DNA from: Sedimenticola selenatireducens DSM 17993
Lineage (GTDB): Bacteria; Pseudomonadota; Gammaproteobacteria; Chromatiales; Chromatiaceae
Direction of reading: 5' to 3'
NCBI RefSeq assembly: GCF_000428045.1
Contig: NZ_ATZE01000026.1
Location: 1 to 64,000 of the forward strand
DNA: 64,000 nucleotides
Shown: in pieces, positions 8,305 to 18,700 of the stretch
Layout of the letters: each line of letters starts with the position of its first letter
How positions within the stretch are numbered: position 1 is the stretch's first letter
The notes under the pieces: model-generated
What the model saw: only the letters and a program-made list of their open reading frames with translations
Databases searched by the model: none
What the model was told of the DNA's origin: nothing
Position numbers and translations under genes: made by a program

Positions 8305-8334
8305 AAAAAAGCGGTCATCAGACCGCTTTTTTTT
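8305..8334 (+). terminator. Rho-independent terminator of tRNA unit 2
   Basis: GCGGTC at 8311-8316 pairs with GACCGC at 8321-8326 around ATCA. The stem is extended by flanking A and T runs, with eight T residues from 8327. Confidence 0.92.
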
Positions 8335-8764
8335 GTCATTGCCTCTCAGTCCATCTCCAGCTTGGGCTTCCATTATAACCTTGTGGACTCCGCGTTAATT
8401 AGACATTAGCATATTAGGAGCTTTGCGGTTATTTACTATAACTCCATAAGAAATAAAGTGATTTAGTGACCGGCATGAATGGCTGGTGATAATGGTGTAA
8501 TTAAGAATAATAATTCTTTTCGGACTTCCCGGTTTAGCTTGATTTTTATCATGGATGATTTTTTCCAGAGTGCGATCCTGAACGCAGGATTGGTAATAAT
8601 ATAAAAAAAAGGTTCCATGGCAGTGTTAACTGGAAACCAACAATCAAAATCCGCACTCATGCAAGGTAGCGATCCTCGTTTGCTTCCCGCGTTATATTCA
8701 TCTGTTCTGTTCCTGCAACTGACACTGTCATCTCCCCATAACAATATATTGCCGGTAGGTCGAT
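8335..8764. other. AT-rich intergenic region before the envelope gene block
   Basis: No convincing gene is seen in these 430 bases; a 93-codon frame on the minus strand (8463-8744) lacks coding character. The region is distinctly AT-rich. It contains a perfect inverted repeat AAGAAT-AATA-ATTCTT at 8503-8518 and ends in GGTAGG, eight or so bases before the ATG at 8765. It presumably holds the promoter and controls of the downstream gene block, but I cannot point to confident -35/-10 boxes. Confidence 0.6.
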
Positions 8765-10687
8765 ATGAACAAATATACTAAACAGTTGCTCGTTATCTGT
8801 TTCTGGTTACTCCCTGCATGGGTATGTGCGGAATTGCCAACCGAATGGAAACAAATAACTCATGGTGGATTGTCATTTTCTGTACCGGCTGATTGGGCTG
8901 TGATAAAGGAACGGGAGTTCGAGGGGCAGTGGGGTATCAGGGATGATGAGAAACATCAGGCCATCGCCTTCGCCATCTCTCGCGAGCGGCGACCCGAGGG
9001 CATGCTCAAGGGGGCGGAAAAGGATGGTATGGAGGTGAAGGCATTGGGACCGGCATCCTTCGGCTCCTTGTCCGGTGAAAAACATCAGATTTCAGGCCAA
9101 ATGAAAGGCGCGGATCTGTTTGTCAGCGTCGCGATTCTCGACGGTCTGCTTCCCGATGGAGACAAAATCACTTTTAGCACCTCACTGATTGATATGTCCC
9201 TGGACAAGTGGCAGCCGGTGATCGAGCAAGTGATGGCGAGTGTGGCGCCCACGCCTGAGCTGGTGGCGCTGCTGCAAGGGTACAGCCGGCATGAGCTGTT
9301 CGACGGGCTGATCAGCCTGGAGGTGCGCAATAACTGGGAGAAAACCGACTACTCAGACAATGTCTCCTGGGAACCACCCCTAGTCTCGATCTACGGAGGG
9401 AGAATGATCCGCTTTGCCCATGGTTACCATCTTACCGGTGGCAACGGGCTGTTGAGCAAGATGAAGGATCCGATCATTGAGAAGTCGGAGATGTACGGAA
9501 TCCCGGCCTGGAAGATTGTCGGTACCGGGGTGGGTGTCACCTACACCTCCCCAATGCGTAACAAAACCATTCCGGCCACCACCGTCCTCTATCTATCGGA
9601 TATCTGCCTTGCCAAGGGTGATCGCTTCGGCTATGCCATCACCGCTTCCGAGGAACAGTTGGCCGAACATAAGGTAGAGCTGGACAAACTGTTGGCCAGC
9701 GTCAAGCTGAACCTACCGGAACAGGCCGGTCCCTGTGATGACCTGGTGACCTATGACTGGAATGAGGGACTGAAGGTCGGTGTGCCACGCAGCTGGCGGA
9801 AAAATCAGGATTCCAAGTTCCAGCTCTCCTGGTATGACAGGGTGCTCACCACCGGTGCGGATATCAAGGCCTACATCAACCATAACACCACGGATGTGCA
9901 TCCGATAACCGCTTACGATCACCCGGCCGAGACCCTGGAGCAACTGACCATAGACGGTTACCCGGCAACCCATTATCGAAAAAAGCATACCGATTCCAAA
10001 AAGGTGGAGTCGATCCACGACTATTACATCATCGATAGCCGGATGCGTTTCAAGGCGGCCAGTCAGCAAAACAAACCCTCATTTTTTATCGTGCATTTTA
10101 CAACCAGCCCCGCCGCGGCGGCTGAGCCGGATACGGCCACCCATAACCGGGTGCTCGACTCCATCGTGTTCGGCCCTGAGTGGGCGAGTGAAACACCGGT
10201 TGCAAGGGTCGAGCGCCCGGTAGCTGTGATCCATTCAACAGAAGGGCAGCCTGTACAGCCTACCGCAGTCGCAGTGGACGAGGCAGCGGCTCAGTCGGAG
10301 AGAGTCGAGGCTCCGCCGGCAGCCGATGATGTGGCTCCCGCGGATGCCGGGGAAGAGGCAATCGAACCAGTACAGGAAGAGCAAGAGGTAATCGAACCGT
10401 TACAGGCGGAGCGAGAGACGGAGCCCACCGTCAACAAGCATCAGGCTGTCGATACGGTTGATGCCCCCGTTAGCGCGGCGCCGGACAACACAATGGCAGT
10501 TGATACAGCACGCCAGCGCTATGACCAGGCCAGAGACTTGCGTACCGAGGGGGCGGCGCTGCAACAGCAGGGTAAGCTGACCGAGGCGGTCGAGAGGTAC
10601 CGCCGCTCCCTGTCACTGTATCCGGATGACCAGTTGGAAGCCCATGTACGACTGATCGAACAGATGTTGAGCAACGGCAGGAAGTAG
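8765..10687 (+). CDS. Exported protein with three PsbP/Mog1-like repeats and a C-terminal TPR tail
   Basis: The 640-residue product begins with a signal peptide (hydrophobic LLVICFWLLPAWVCA, cleavage likely before ELPTE). Three spaced segments look related: LSFSVPADWAVIKE (about 35-48), LISLEVRNNWEKT (about 182-194) and LKVGVPRSWRKNQ (about 345-357). Each resembles the first strand of PsbP/Mog1-like domains, so I infer three such domains. A Pro/Glu/Ala-rich acidic linker covers about 475-580. Residues 583-640 form a TPR-like tail nearly identical in design to the end of the 2103-residue protein encoded at 15787. First gene of the thirteen-gene block; 19 bases to the next. Function unknown; location periplasm or cell surface. 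Confidence 0.75.
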   Translation: MNKYTKQLLVICFWLLPAWVCAELPTEWKQITHGGLSFSVPADWAVIKEREFEGQWGIRDDEKHQAIAFAISRERRPEGMLKGAEKDGMEVKALGPASFGSLSGEKHQISGQMKGADLFVSVAILDGLLPDGDKITFSTSLIDMSLDKWQPVIEQVMASVAPTPELVALLQGYSRHELFDGLISLEVRNNWEKTDYSDNVSWEPPLVSIYGGRMIRFAHGYHLTGGNGLLSKMKDPIIEKSEMYGIPAWKIVGTGVGVTYTSPMRNKTIPATTVLYLSDICLAKGDRFGYAITASEEQLAEHKVELDKLLASVKLNLPEQAGPCDDLVTYDWNEGLKVGVPRSWRKNQDSKFQLSWYDRVLTTGADIKAYINHNTTDVHPITAYDHPAETLEQLTIDGYPATHYRKKHTDSKKVESIHDYYIIDSRMRFKAASQQNKPSFFIVHFTTSPAAAAEPDTATHNRVLDSIVFGPEWASETPVARVERPVAVIHSTEGQPVQPTAVAVDEAAAQSERVEAPPAADDVAPADAGEEAIEPVQEEQEVIEPLQAERETEPTVNKHQAVDTVDAPVSAAPDNTMAVDTARQRYDQARDLRTEGAALQQQGKLTEAVERYRRSLSLYPDDQLEAHVRLIEQMLSNGRK

Positions 10688-10706
10688 TGGCGATAAGGGG
10701 TGAAAA

Positions 10707-12005
10707 ATGACAAGGGCCAATTTGTATCGATCAATATTGGCAGCACTGCTGCTTTTATCCGCGACCGCCAACTTGCAGGCGGATCAAAGCGGCGTAATTT
10801 TTGACAATAGTATCCCCGCTCCGGTGGAAAGTGTGCCACTGAAGCCGACCCGGTTTACCCTCTATGACAGTCGAACCATTACCAGTATTACGACCTTTCA
10901 CTGGAATGGAGGCAAGGGTGCATTGCCCGGTTCTATAGCCCTGCAGGGAAAAAATAAACGCCTGATCGGACCCTGGCAGGCGAGCGCTATCGATGATGGT
11001 CAGGGGCTGGCTAACGCCTACTGGGAAGTGAAACCGAACATCATGCTGGAGGCCGGCACCTATACAGTGCTGGACTCTGAACCGGGGACCTGGTCCCGTA
11101 ATCCCGCGAAGGGTGATATGGGGATTGTGCGCATTCTCGGGCAACGGGGTGACGCGACAAAAGCACAACAGCACCCCAGTGAAGGCACTGAAGTCGAGCA
11201 AGTACCTTTACTGACGCTGGAGCAGCAGCAGGCGCGTGCAACGGAGCTGTTTCAACAGATACGGCAGGCTGATAAATATGACTATGCACAAATCGAACAG
11301 CTCTACCTGCAGCTGATAAGTGAATGTCCCGATACCGAGCAGGCTGAAGAGTCTTATTTCAGACTCTCAAATCTTTATCGCATGGGTATGGATCCACCGG
11401 AATATCGCAAGCTCAGGGAACTACTGGAAGCGTACCTGGAACGCTACCCGGCCTCAGAAATGGCACCAGAGATGGGTAAGCGCTTGCGGCGTGCCTATGA
11501 AGATACGGGCCAGTGGCCGCGGGTGGTGGAGCTTTACCATGCAGAGGTGTCCGCACTCACCGAGGCGAATCCGCACTATCTGGTGACACTGCTTGATTAT
11601 GCCAGGGCACTGGAGGGTAGTGGCGAGCGCGATAAATCGCTCGCGATTTACCGGCAAGTGGAGAGCGTGGCCAGTGGTGAAAAGGCCGGTAACTACGATA
11701 TGAGTGATCTGTGGTTACGGGTAGCGCGGAAACGTATCGAGATTATTGAACTGCTTCATGCGGAAAAGTGGCACGAACTGGTTGAAGCATACCGGAAGCA
11801 GTTCGCCAACATGGGCTTTGCGGAGATGCCACAGATTCAGGAACTGCTGGAGTATGCGCAGGCGCTGGAGAAGAGTGGTGACCAATCCGGGGCGATCAAG
11901 CAATATCGCCAGGTGATGCGCACCGATCAAGGCAACCAAACATTGCAGGCACAACAGGCCAGCGCCCGTTTGACGACGCTGGTCGGAACGGACTTGTACG
12001 AGTAA
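10707..12005 (+). CDS. Exported TPR-repeat protein
   Basis: The 432-residue product has a signal peptide (LAALLLLSATANLQA, then DQSG). Residues about 30-150 form a beta-rich domain of unknown type with the segments ESVPLKPTRFTLYD and EAGTYTVLDSEPGTWS. From about 165 the chain is helical with TPR or Sel1-like repeats, including EESYFRLSNLYRMG and LLEYAQALEKSGDQSGAIKQY near the end. Such repeats mediate protein-protein contacts. A good ribosome binding site (AAGGGG) precedes the ATG. It lies 25 bases ahead of another TPR gene. No family name can be given. Confidence 0.75.
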   Translation: MTRANLYRSILAALLLLSATANLQADQSGVIFDNSIPAPVESVPLKPTRFTLYDSRTITSITTFHWNGGKGALPGSIALQGKNKRLIGPWQASAIDDGQGLANAYWEVKPNIMLEAGTYTVLDSEPGTWSRNPAKGDMGIVRILGQRGDATKAQQHPSEGTEVEQVPLLTLEQQQARATELFQQIRQADKYDYAQIEQLYLQLISECPDTEQAEESYFRLSNLYRMGMDPPEYRKLRELLEAYLERYPASEMAPEMGKRLRRAYEDTGQWPRVVELYHAEVSALTEANPHYLVTLLDYARALEGSGERDKSLAIYRQVESVASGEKAGNYDMSDLWLRVARKRIEIIELLHAEKWHELVEAYRKQFANMGFAEMPQIQELLEYAQALEKSGDQSGAIKQYRQVMRTDQGNQTLQAQQASARLTTLVGTDLYE

Positions 12006-12030
12006 TTCGGGGAGCAAAGGAGAGGGTTTC

Positions 12031-12927
12031 ATGCAAACCACACCATCGAGGAAAGAGCGTCTGTTTTGCCGCTTCAGGCGATTGATACCCGGAGTCCTGA
12101 TTATCGCCGTTTTGGGCGTACCATTCAGTTTGCACAGTGGGGAGCCAACCGTGGATGAGAGATTCAAACTGGCAGAGCAGGCGTTGAATGACGGCAATAT
12201 AGAGCAGGGAAGGGCACAGCTTGAATCCATTCTGAAGACCAATCCCGATGATAAGGAAGCCTGTAACCTGCTGGGCAATATCGCCTTGGCCCAGGGTCAG
12301 TTTGAGCAGGCGAAAAGCTATTACGACTGTGCGCTGAATGCAGATCCACTGTTTGCTGAAACCTACAATAATCTGGGCGTTCTGGCGTTGAAACAGGGAA
12401 ACGTAGAGGAGGCGATGACCAATTTTCATGCGGCGGTCAAGATCGATCCCAAGCGTGCAGATGCCTGGTACAACATGGGGCAAATACTGATGGCGGCCGG
12501 CCAGACGAAACCGGCAGGGGAGTACTTGCACAGGGCCATCAAGGCTGATCCCACGCATTCGGCGGCCATCCATCGTCTGGCGATTCTGCTTATTAGTCAG
12601 CGCCGCGGTGATGAGGCGGTAAAGCTGTTGGAAGAGTCGATGGGAGCCGTCTCTGAAAATCCTCAAATACTGTTCCTGCTGGCGACCCTATTGGATGACA
12701 TGGGGCGGAACAAGGAAGCGGCGGAAAGGTATCTGCAAGCACGAGCAGCCGGTGATCGTACTCCGGAACTCCCCCTCTACCTGGCCGGGGTACAGATCAA
12801 ACTGGGTCAGGAAAAGGCTGCGGATAAGGAGTTGCGAGGCATCCTCAGCAACGGCAAGGCCGATGCAGTGTTAAAGGAGAAAGCGTCTGCCCTGCTGAAG
12901 AAATTGGGTGACAAAGGTGCGCGCTGA
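12031..12927 (+). CDS. Membrane-anchored or exported TPR protein
   Basis: The 298-residue product has a basic N-terminus, then one hydrophobic segment (LIPGVLIIAVLGVPFSL, residues about 21-37), which is either a signal anchor or a signal peptide. The rest is a regular TPR array of about six or seven repeats; AETYNNLGVLALKQGNVEEA and AWYNMGQILMAAGQTKPA are textbook examples. AAGGAG precedes the ATG. It overlaps the following gene by 20 bases, which implies translational coupling. Tandem TPR proteins of this sort often act as scaffolds for envelope complexes; the partner here is not known. Confidence 0.82.
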   Translation: MQTTPSRKERLFCRFRRLIPGVLIIAVLGVPFSLHSGEPTVDERFKLAEQALNDGNIEQGRAQLESILKTNPDDKEACNLLGNIALAQGQFEQAKSYYDCALNADPLFAETYNNLGVLALKQGNVEEAMTNFHAAVKIDPKRADAWYNMGQILMAAGQTKPAGEYLHRAIKADPTHSAAIHRLAILLISQRRGDEAVKLLEESMGAVSENPQILFLLATLLDDMGRNKEAAERYLQARAAGDRTPELPLYLAGVQIKLGQEKAADKELRGILSNGKADAVLKEKASALLKKLGDKGAR

Positions 12928-15787
12928 TCTGTCAATCCCGCTGCCCGCCACCAGGCTGTTTGGCTTGTACCGATGGCTGTTTATAGTCCTTCTACTGCTA
13001 ACGGGGCTGCCGATCAGTGCCGTTGCCAGTGACAGCATCAATGATCTCCGGATACGCCAACAGAATGCACTGAATGTGCTTGAAAGCAGTTACCACACCA
13101 GGGTTCGCAGCAATCCGAATTTGATCAGGGCGGATGGAACTGTCGATACCGATCACCCTGAATACAAGCAGATTCTCAGTGATTACAGCAAGGATAAGTC
13201 AGAAATCCAGTCTCAGTTCAATAACCTGGATACGCGGGGTGATGAGCTTGAAAACTTGCAGGAGCGCTATGGTTCGAGTCTGAAAACCACCGGCAGCTCA
13301 CCGAAAGATGTGCGTGCAGATGTTGATATTAGTGCCAACAATAGTGATGTGGCCGCGAAAATCGCCGATGAGTGGCGAGCGAACGGGGACGTTGTTAAAT
13401 ACGATAAAAAGCTGGGTATCTATATCAATGAATCGAAAGATACGACCCTGTGGCAACCACCCACAGCCGACCAGCTCAGTGAACGACAAAAATACCACGA
13501 TGCCTTTTCTACACCAGGTGGCAAGCAGGCGACCAATGTAAAAGGCAATGAGTCGGTCAGGGATCCTGAAGGCAATGTTCTGGATAACGAGAAAAAGTTT
13601 ATCCACGGTGCAGAAGATCTCGAAAATACCGATATCAACAGCAAATCGCCCGACGACCAGCTGAAGCGGGACATGGCACTGAAAACCATGGGTAAAAGTG
13701 TCAGTAAGTCGGCCGATGAAGTGGATCATGATTCAGAAGTCATTAAACAAGCCAACAAGCTGAGGAACTACGGCGATAAATACGAGACCGGTATCACACC
13801 CCTGGGCGCGACTCCGCAACAGCAGAAGGAAGATGAGAAAAAATGGATTCGTCAGGCTGACCAGGAGATACAAAATACCAAGCCTGTTGCCGCCAAAAAG
13901 TCTGAGAACATCAAGAAGATCCGTGAACAGGTAGCAAAAACGGTAGACAAGAGCGCCAGGGGCACAGCTGATAAAGATGCCGAGGATACGGCTGCCAATA
14001 TTCGTGGTCGCAACAGGCTGGTTAATAACGCTAACGAGGATGCTCGGGCGGCTAATGAAGCGGCGCGAAAAAAGGCCAACCTGCCTGCTGCTCCGACACC
14101 GGATGAAAAAGAAATAACCAGACAGTCCGAAAGAAAGGCCAGCAAGAGTGCTGCTGACAAGGACTCCAAGACAACAATCTCAGAGCGTTCGGGCTCTGCC
14201 AAGAACAGTAAATGGAAGATCACCGAAGAGCGGGATGGTGACAAGCGCACCCAGACCCGGACATCGACCACGCAAAATGCGGATGGTAGCACGACCCAAC
14301 GCGATTCCCGGACCGACACCCAAAGTACCCCGGGTGGGGGTAAAACCACCCGTCAGACAAAGACAACCCTCGAAACGGGTGCTGATGGTTCAGTTAAACA
14401 GACCGATTCAACTAAAACCACCAACACACGCACCACCAAGGATGGCAAGCGTACCAGTACCTACGAAAACTCAACCACTAAGCAGGACTACAAGGGGTGG
14501 ATGCCGGGTAGCACGGGTTCCACGACCACGGATACCAGCCAACAGACTACGGAGCACGAACAGGGCGGGGTTAAAAGGAGAACTGACAGTTCGACAACCA
14601 CCACAACTGATGATCGGACCGGTAAGCGAACCACCACCCATACGGATAGCCGCAGCACGACAAGAACCCATGATGACGGCAGAAAAACGACCTCAAACGT
14701 TACCACCACGACAACCGACAAGCCCTGGCAAAAATCCAGAACCACCACCGGGGGCTATGAAAAGGACCTGAAACCGGGCGGTGATCCCAACCAGCCCAAG
14801 GAGGGCGAGGGGATTGGGGACCCCACTAAAGTTAATGTCAAAATTGCCGGGGGAAAACTTTTCGAGCCGATCGATGAGGCTAGTAAAACCCTATCCACCA
14901 GCGGCGCCGGTCAGAATGACTCCGGTGGTGACTATGAATACGATGCCAAAATACAGACCGGCCAGCATAGCGCAGCAGGTAGTTGGGAGGTTACCGCCAA
15001 CAAGCGCGGTCTGCATGCCAAGGCGGATATCAATGCGGAAGCCAACGCGGTCAAGATGACGGCCACGGGTAGTGCGGAACAAAAAGTCGGTGATGCAACC
15101 CTGGGCGTCAAGGGTTCAGGTACAGCCAAGCTCGGAGCGGAAGGGAAAACCTCGGCAGAGGCGCATCTGGGTTCGGATCGCATAGCCGGCTCCCTGGAAG
15201 CCAAGGTTTTCGTGGGCGGCAAGGCGGAGGCCGCTGCGGAGGCCTCGTTGTCGCTCTGGGGATTGAAATTGACAGGCAAGGCGCAGGGCGAGGTATCGGC
15301 GGGTGCCGGTGCAGAGGCGAAAGTCGATGCCGAACTCTCCTGGACCCGGATCCGCCTGGGCGCCAAGCTGTCTGCCACGCTTGGGCTGGGTGCCGGTGGT
15401 GGTACCTCGGTTGAACTGGATGGCAGGGAACTTATAACCGGTTATGACCACGATGCACTCGACCGCCAGTACAAGGCCGGTGACAGTATTGTCAATATCT
15501 GTCGCAATCTCCGTTCAGGCCGTCTGCGTCTGCCCCCGGGCGTGGAGTTCTCGGACATCCGTGAGAGGTTGCAGAAGCGGGCGGATTTCTACGCCAAGCA
15601 TCCACAGAAAGGCAAGGACGGAAAACCGATCAGCCTGATCGACTCCCTGGTGAATGAACTGGGCCTGGTCAAAGGGAAGGGTGGTGCCTATATCACTGCC
15701 CACCACAAGCAGAAAGACTGGTACTGCACCAACCGCCCGCAGATCGAGGCCAAGGTTGTTCTGCCAGCTATCGTGGAGCGCAGATAA
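12908..15787 (+). CDS. Large exported threonine-rich repetitive protein
   Basis: I do not recognise a family. The 959-residue product starts at a GTG inside the preceding gene (a second GTG at 12917 is possible) and has a signal peptide ending near PISAVASDS. Residues about 40-420 are charged, helical and partly coiled-coil. Residues about 430-615 are an extraordinary Thr/Ser/Asp/Lys-rich tract with loosely repeated units such as DGKRTST and TGKRTTTHTDSRS. Residues about 680-840 alternate Ala/Gly-rich strands (for example AEAAAEASLSLWG), suggesting a beta-helix or beta-barrel-like region. The last 100 residues form a more ordinary domain with CRNLRSG and WYCTNRP. It could be a surface filament, adhesin or secreted effector. 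Its stop overlaps the next start by one base. Confidence 0.7.
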   Translation: MTKVRADLSIPLPATRLFGLYRWLFIVLLLLTGLPISAVASDSINDLRIRQQNALNVLESSYHTRVRSNPNLIRADGTVDTDHPEYKQILSDYSKDKSEIQSQFNNLDTRGDELENLQERYGSSLKTTGSSPKDVRADVDISANNSDVAAKIADEWRANGDVVKYDKKLGIYINESKDTTLWQPPTADQLSERQKYHDAFSTPGGKQATNVKGNESVRDPEGNVLDNEKKFIHGAEDLENTDINSKSPDDQLKRDMALKTMGKSVSKSADEVDHDSEVIKQANKLRNYGDKYETGITPLGATPQQQKEDEKKWIRQADQEIQNTKPVAAKKSENIKKIREQVAKTVDKSARGTADKDAEDTAANIRGRNRLVNNANEDARAANEAARKKANLPAAPTPDEKEITRQSERKASKSAADKDSKTTISERSGSAKNSKWKITEERDGDKRTQTRTSTTQNADGSTTQRDSRTDTQSTPGGGKTTRQTKTTLETGADGSVKQTDSTKTTNTRTTKDGKRTSTYENSTTKQDYKGWMPGSTGSTTTDTSQQTTEHEQGGVKRRTDSSTTTTTDDRTGKRTTTHTDSRSTTRTHDDGRKTTSNVTTTTTDKPWQKSRTTTGGYEKDLKPGGDPNQPKEGEGIGDPTKVNVKIAGGKLFEPIDEASKTLSTSGAGQNDSGGDYEYDAKIQTGQHSAAGSWEVTANKRGLHAKADINAEANAVKMTATGSAEQKVGDATLGVKGSGTAKLGAEGKTSAEAHLGSDRIAGSLEAKVFVGGKAEAAAEASLSLWGLKLTGKAQGEVSAGAGAEAKVDAELSWTRIRLGAKLSATLGLGAGGGTSVELDGRELITGYDHDALDRQYKAGDSIVNICRNLRSGRLRLPPGVEFSDIRERLQKRADFYAKHPQKGKDGKPISLIDSLVNELGLVKGKGGAYITAHHKQKDWYCTNRPQIEAKVVLPAIVERR

Positions 15788-18700
15788 TGAAGTCACTAAC
15801 TGCCCGGTTACTCCATGGCTTATTGCTCCTGACCCTTCTTGTTACCGTTGCCCATGCCGAGGCTCCGGGGCCCTTGGGTGTGAAAGTGTTCGAGCAAGCC
15901 GCTGACGCTACACGAAAGCCTATGGCCAATGTTCGGGTGCATATCGGTAACCGGCATGCTGCCACTGACGCCCGTGGGATGGCTGTCTTCGAGGGCCTGC
16001 CAGGTGGTGAGTATAAGCTGAGTGTGGAGCAGGCGGATTACCAGACCCTGACCCAGCAGGTTAGTCTGGCAAATGGCGCCCGCCAGGCCATCGAGCTGAC
16101 CCTGACGCCGGCAGCTGTGGTCCGGTGGGGTGGTCGGGTTGTCATTGAGGGTGGGGGGCAGCCGATTGCCGGGGTGATGGTGGTCCTGGATCCGATCGAG
16201 GTGAAATCGTCTCTTTCCGGACAGGCCCATTCGGTCACTACCTGGGATGGACGCTTTGAATTTATCGACCTGCCTGTTGGCCGCTATCAACTCAGCGCCA
16301 ATGCCCCCGGCTATGGATCAATCAGCCAGGCGGTGGATGTGGTTGCCCCGGATATGACCAAACAGGTCGAGATCGATGGGCCGATGATCGACGGCGTAGC
16401 GCTGGATCTCTGTCGTGAGTGGGGCAAGAACTGTAACAAGCCGGCAGCCGACCTGTTTTGTCAGCAGCAGAACTATTTCGAAGCGGGGGACTTCCGGGTA
16501 GAAAATGATAAGCCACCGACGCGAATCATCACCTCTGGAAAATTATGTGAAGCGGATAGCTGTGATCGTATCAGCTGGATAAAGTGTGTTGGTGATCAAC
16601 AGGAGCCGCTGCTGCTGAAGTTGAGGGCGGAATCAAAAGCCATCAGTCAGCCGGTGAAGGTGGCTGACCGGGTGACGGGTAAACCGATCTCCGGTGCCAC
16701 TATAGCGTTAGCCGAGACCTGGCCCAGCGGCGCCATTGCGGAGATGAAGAGTGATAGATCGGGACTGGCCCATTTCAAGGGATTGCAGATTGGTGCGGCC
16801 AACCACCAGGACGTTAATGGACGGGTGAGCCTGTCGCGGCGGCAGATTACCGCCCATGTTGCGGCAGAGGGTTATGTCTCTACCGTTGTTCCGCTGGTGC
16901 TCTCCGAGAGTGCCTCCCAGCTGGATGTCTCTTTATCACCGCTGACCGAGCAGCAGGAGCTGGAGCCCAACAATGATCTTGAGCACGGCCAGGAAGTGCT
17001 CGTGGGCGCATCCATCCGCTTCAAGATTGCCGAGCGGGGAGATCGTGACTTCTTTAAATTCAGGCTGCCCGAAGCGGCAAAGCTGACGGTAACGATTGAA
17101 GCTGCTCACCTTGAGACACTGTTACATCTGCGGGATAGCGATGGTAACTCGATCAGGCAGCAGGGGGCTCATGTCGGCAAACCGAATATTCTTGAGCAGC
17201 GCCTGGTCAGTGGCAGTTACTCAATCGAGGCGTCCGAATGGGGTAATAATGCCAGCGACCCGGAAGCCAGTCTGACATTGACCATTGCCGCAGAGCCGGC
17301 CGTTGATCCCAATGAACCGAACCAGGATGCTGAATCAGCCCGCACCATCAATCTGAATCAGCAGGTCTCCGGGCTGATCTGGCCGGTGGGTGATCGTGAT
17401 TTCTATCGTCTCGAAGTCAAGCAGGCCGGTATTCTTCGACTCAGCGATATGCATACTAGCCTGCAGCGTCACGTAAAGATCTACTCCAGTCTGGGTAAGC
17501 AGCTGGCAGCGCAGGGTGGTTACGCTGGCAAACCACTCGCTCTGGAGCATGCGGTAACCCCGGGTGTCTACCTGGTCGAGATGCAGGAGTGGGGAAATAA
17601 TGATGCCTCGCTGGAACCCTACCGCCTTTCAGTAGAGATGATGCCCGATGACGGTGTGGTCGATCCGGTACAGGTGCCAGGGGAGATGCGCGCCGCACGT
17701 TCACTGCCCTCCCATATCTGGTTTGCCAGTACCCTGCTGCCTGTCGGAGACCGGGATCTGTTCAGCGTCAATATTCCCGGTGCCGGCGTACTGCGCATGC
17801 AGAGCAAGGGGCCGATGCAGCGTCATCTCAAGGTGTTCGATGCTAAAGGTAAACTGCTGCAGGAGGTAGGTGGCTACGAGAACAAATCGGTGGAACTCAA
17901 CTGGCACGCCAACGGACCCGGGACGGTGTTCGTGTCGATCGAGGAGTGGGGCAACAACAGTTACTCTGCACTGCCCTACACGATGCGGGTCTGGTTTGAA
18001 CGGGCGGACGAGATCGATTATCAACAGCGCAACGAAAACTTTGACCAGGCGACGCCACTGGTGTCGGGGGATACCGTTTACGGCAGTTACCTGCCGATCG
18101 GGGATCAGGACTTCTATGCCGTGGATATCGACTTTCCCGGTATGTTGGAGGTGAGTGCAACTTCTGCTCAGCAGACCCACCTGCGAATATTCGACAGTCA
18201 GCGGAAGATGATTGCCGAGCGAGGAGCGTATGGGAATAAGACCGCCGAGTTGCGGCCTGAGGTGAACAAGGGCATCTACTATATCCAGCTCAGTGAGTGG
18301 GGCAATAACACCGCCTCGACCGAACCCTATGAGCTGAAGCTGGCACTGCAGCGAGCTGAACCGACGGAAACAGAGCCCCTGGCCGAAGACCCGCCGCGGC
18401 GGTTGCTGGATGGTGAGGCGCAGTCCTTCTCGATTGACCAGAACGGGGACCGCGACCGCTTCCTGTTTGAAATGGCCAAGGCCGGCGAGGTCAAACTGAG
18501 TATCGCCAGCCAGGTACAGACTCTGGTCAAGGTATACAACGACCAGACTGGCAAGCTGATTCACGAATCCGGTCACTACGATCCGGTTAGATGGTCTCGG
18601 TCGCTGAAGTTGGATGAGCCGGTTCGCCTCCGTATAGAACTGAGCGAATGGGGTAACAACGCGACCTCAAGGGAACCGGGGTTTATCATGGTCGACAGCC

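Noticed and set aside
8463-8744. 93-codon minus-strand frame in the AT-rich gap
   Set aside because: No ribosome binding site, no recognisable domain and composition typical of non-coding sequence; it would also cover the likely promoter region of the envelope block.
16900-18700. CRISPR-like periodicity in the giant gene
   Set aside because: The roughly 351-base period is protein-level repetition of the EWGNN modules; the DNA units diverge, and there are no short identical repeats with unique spacers.
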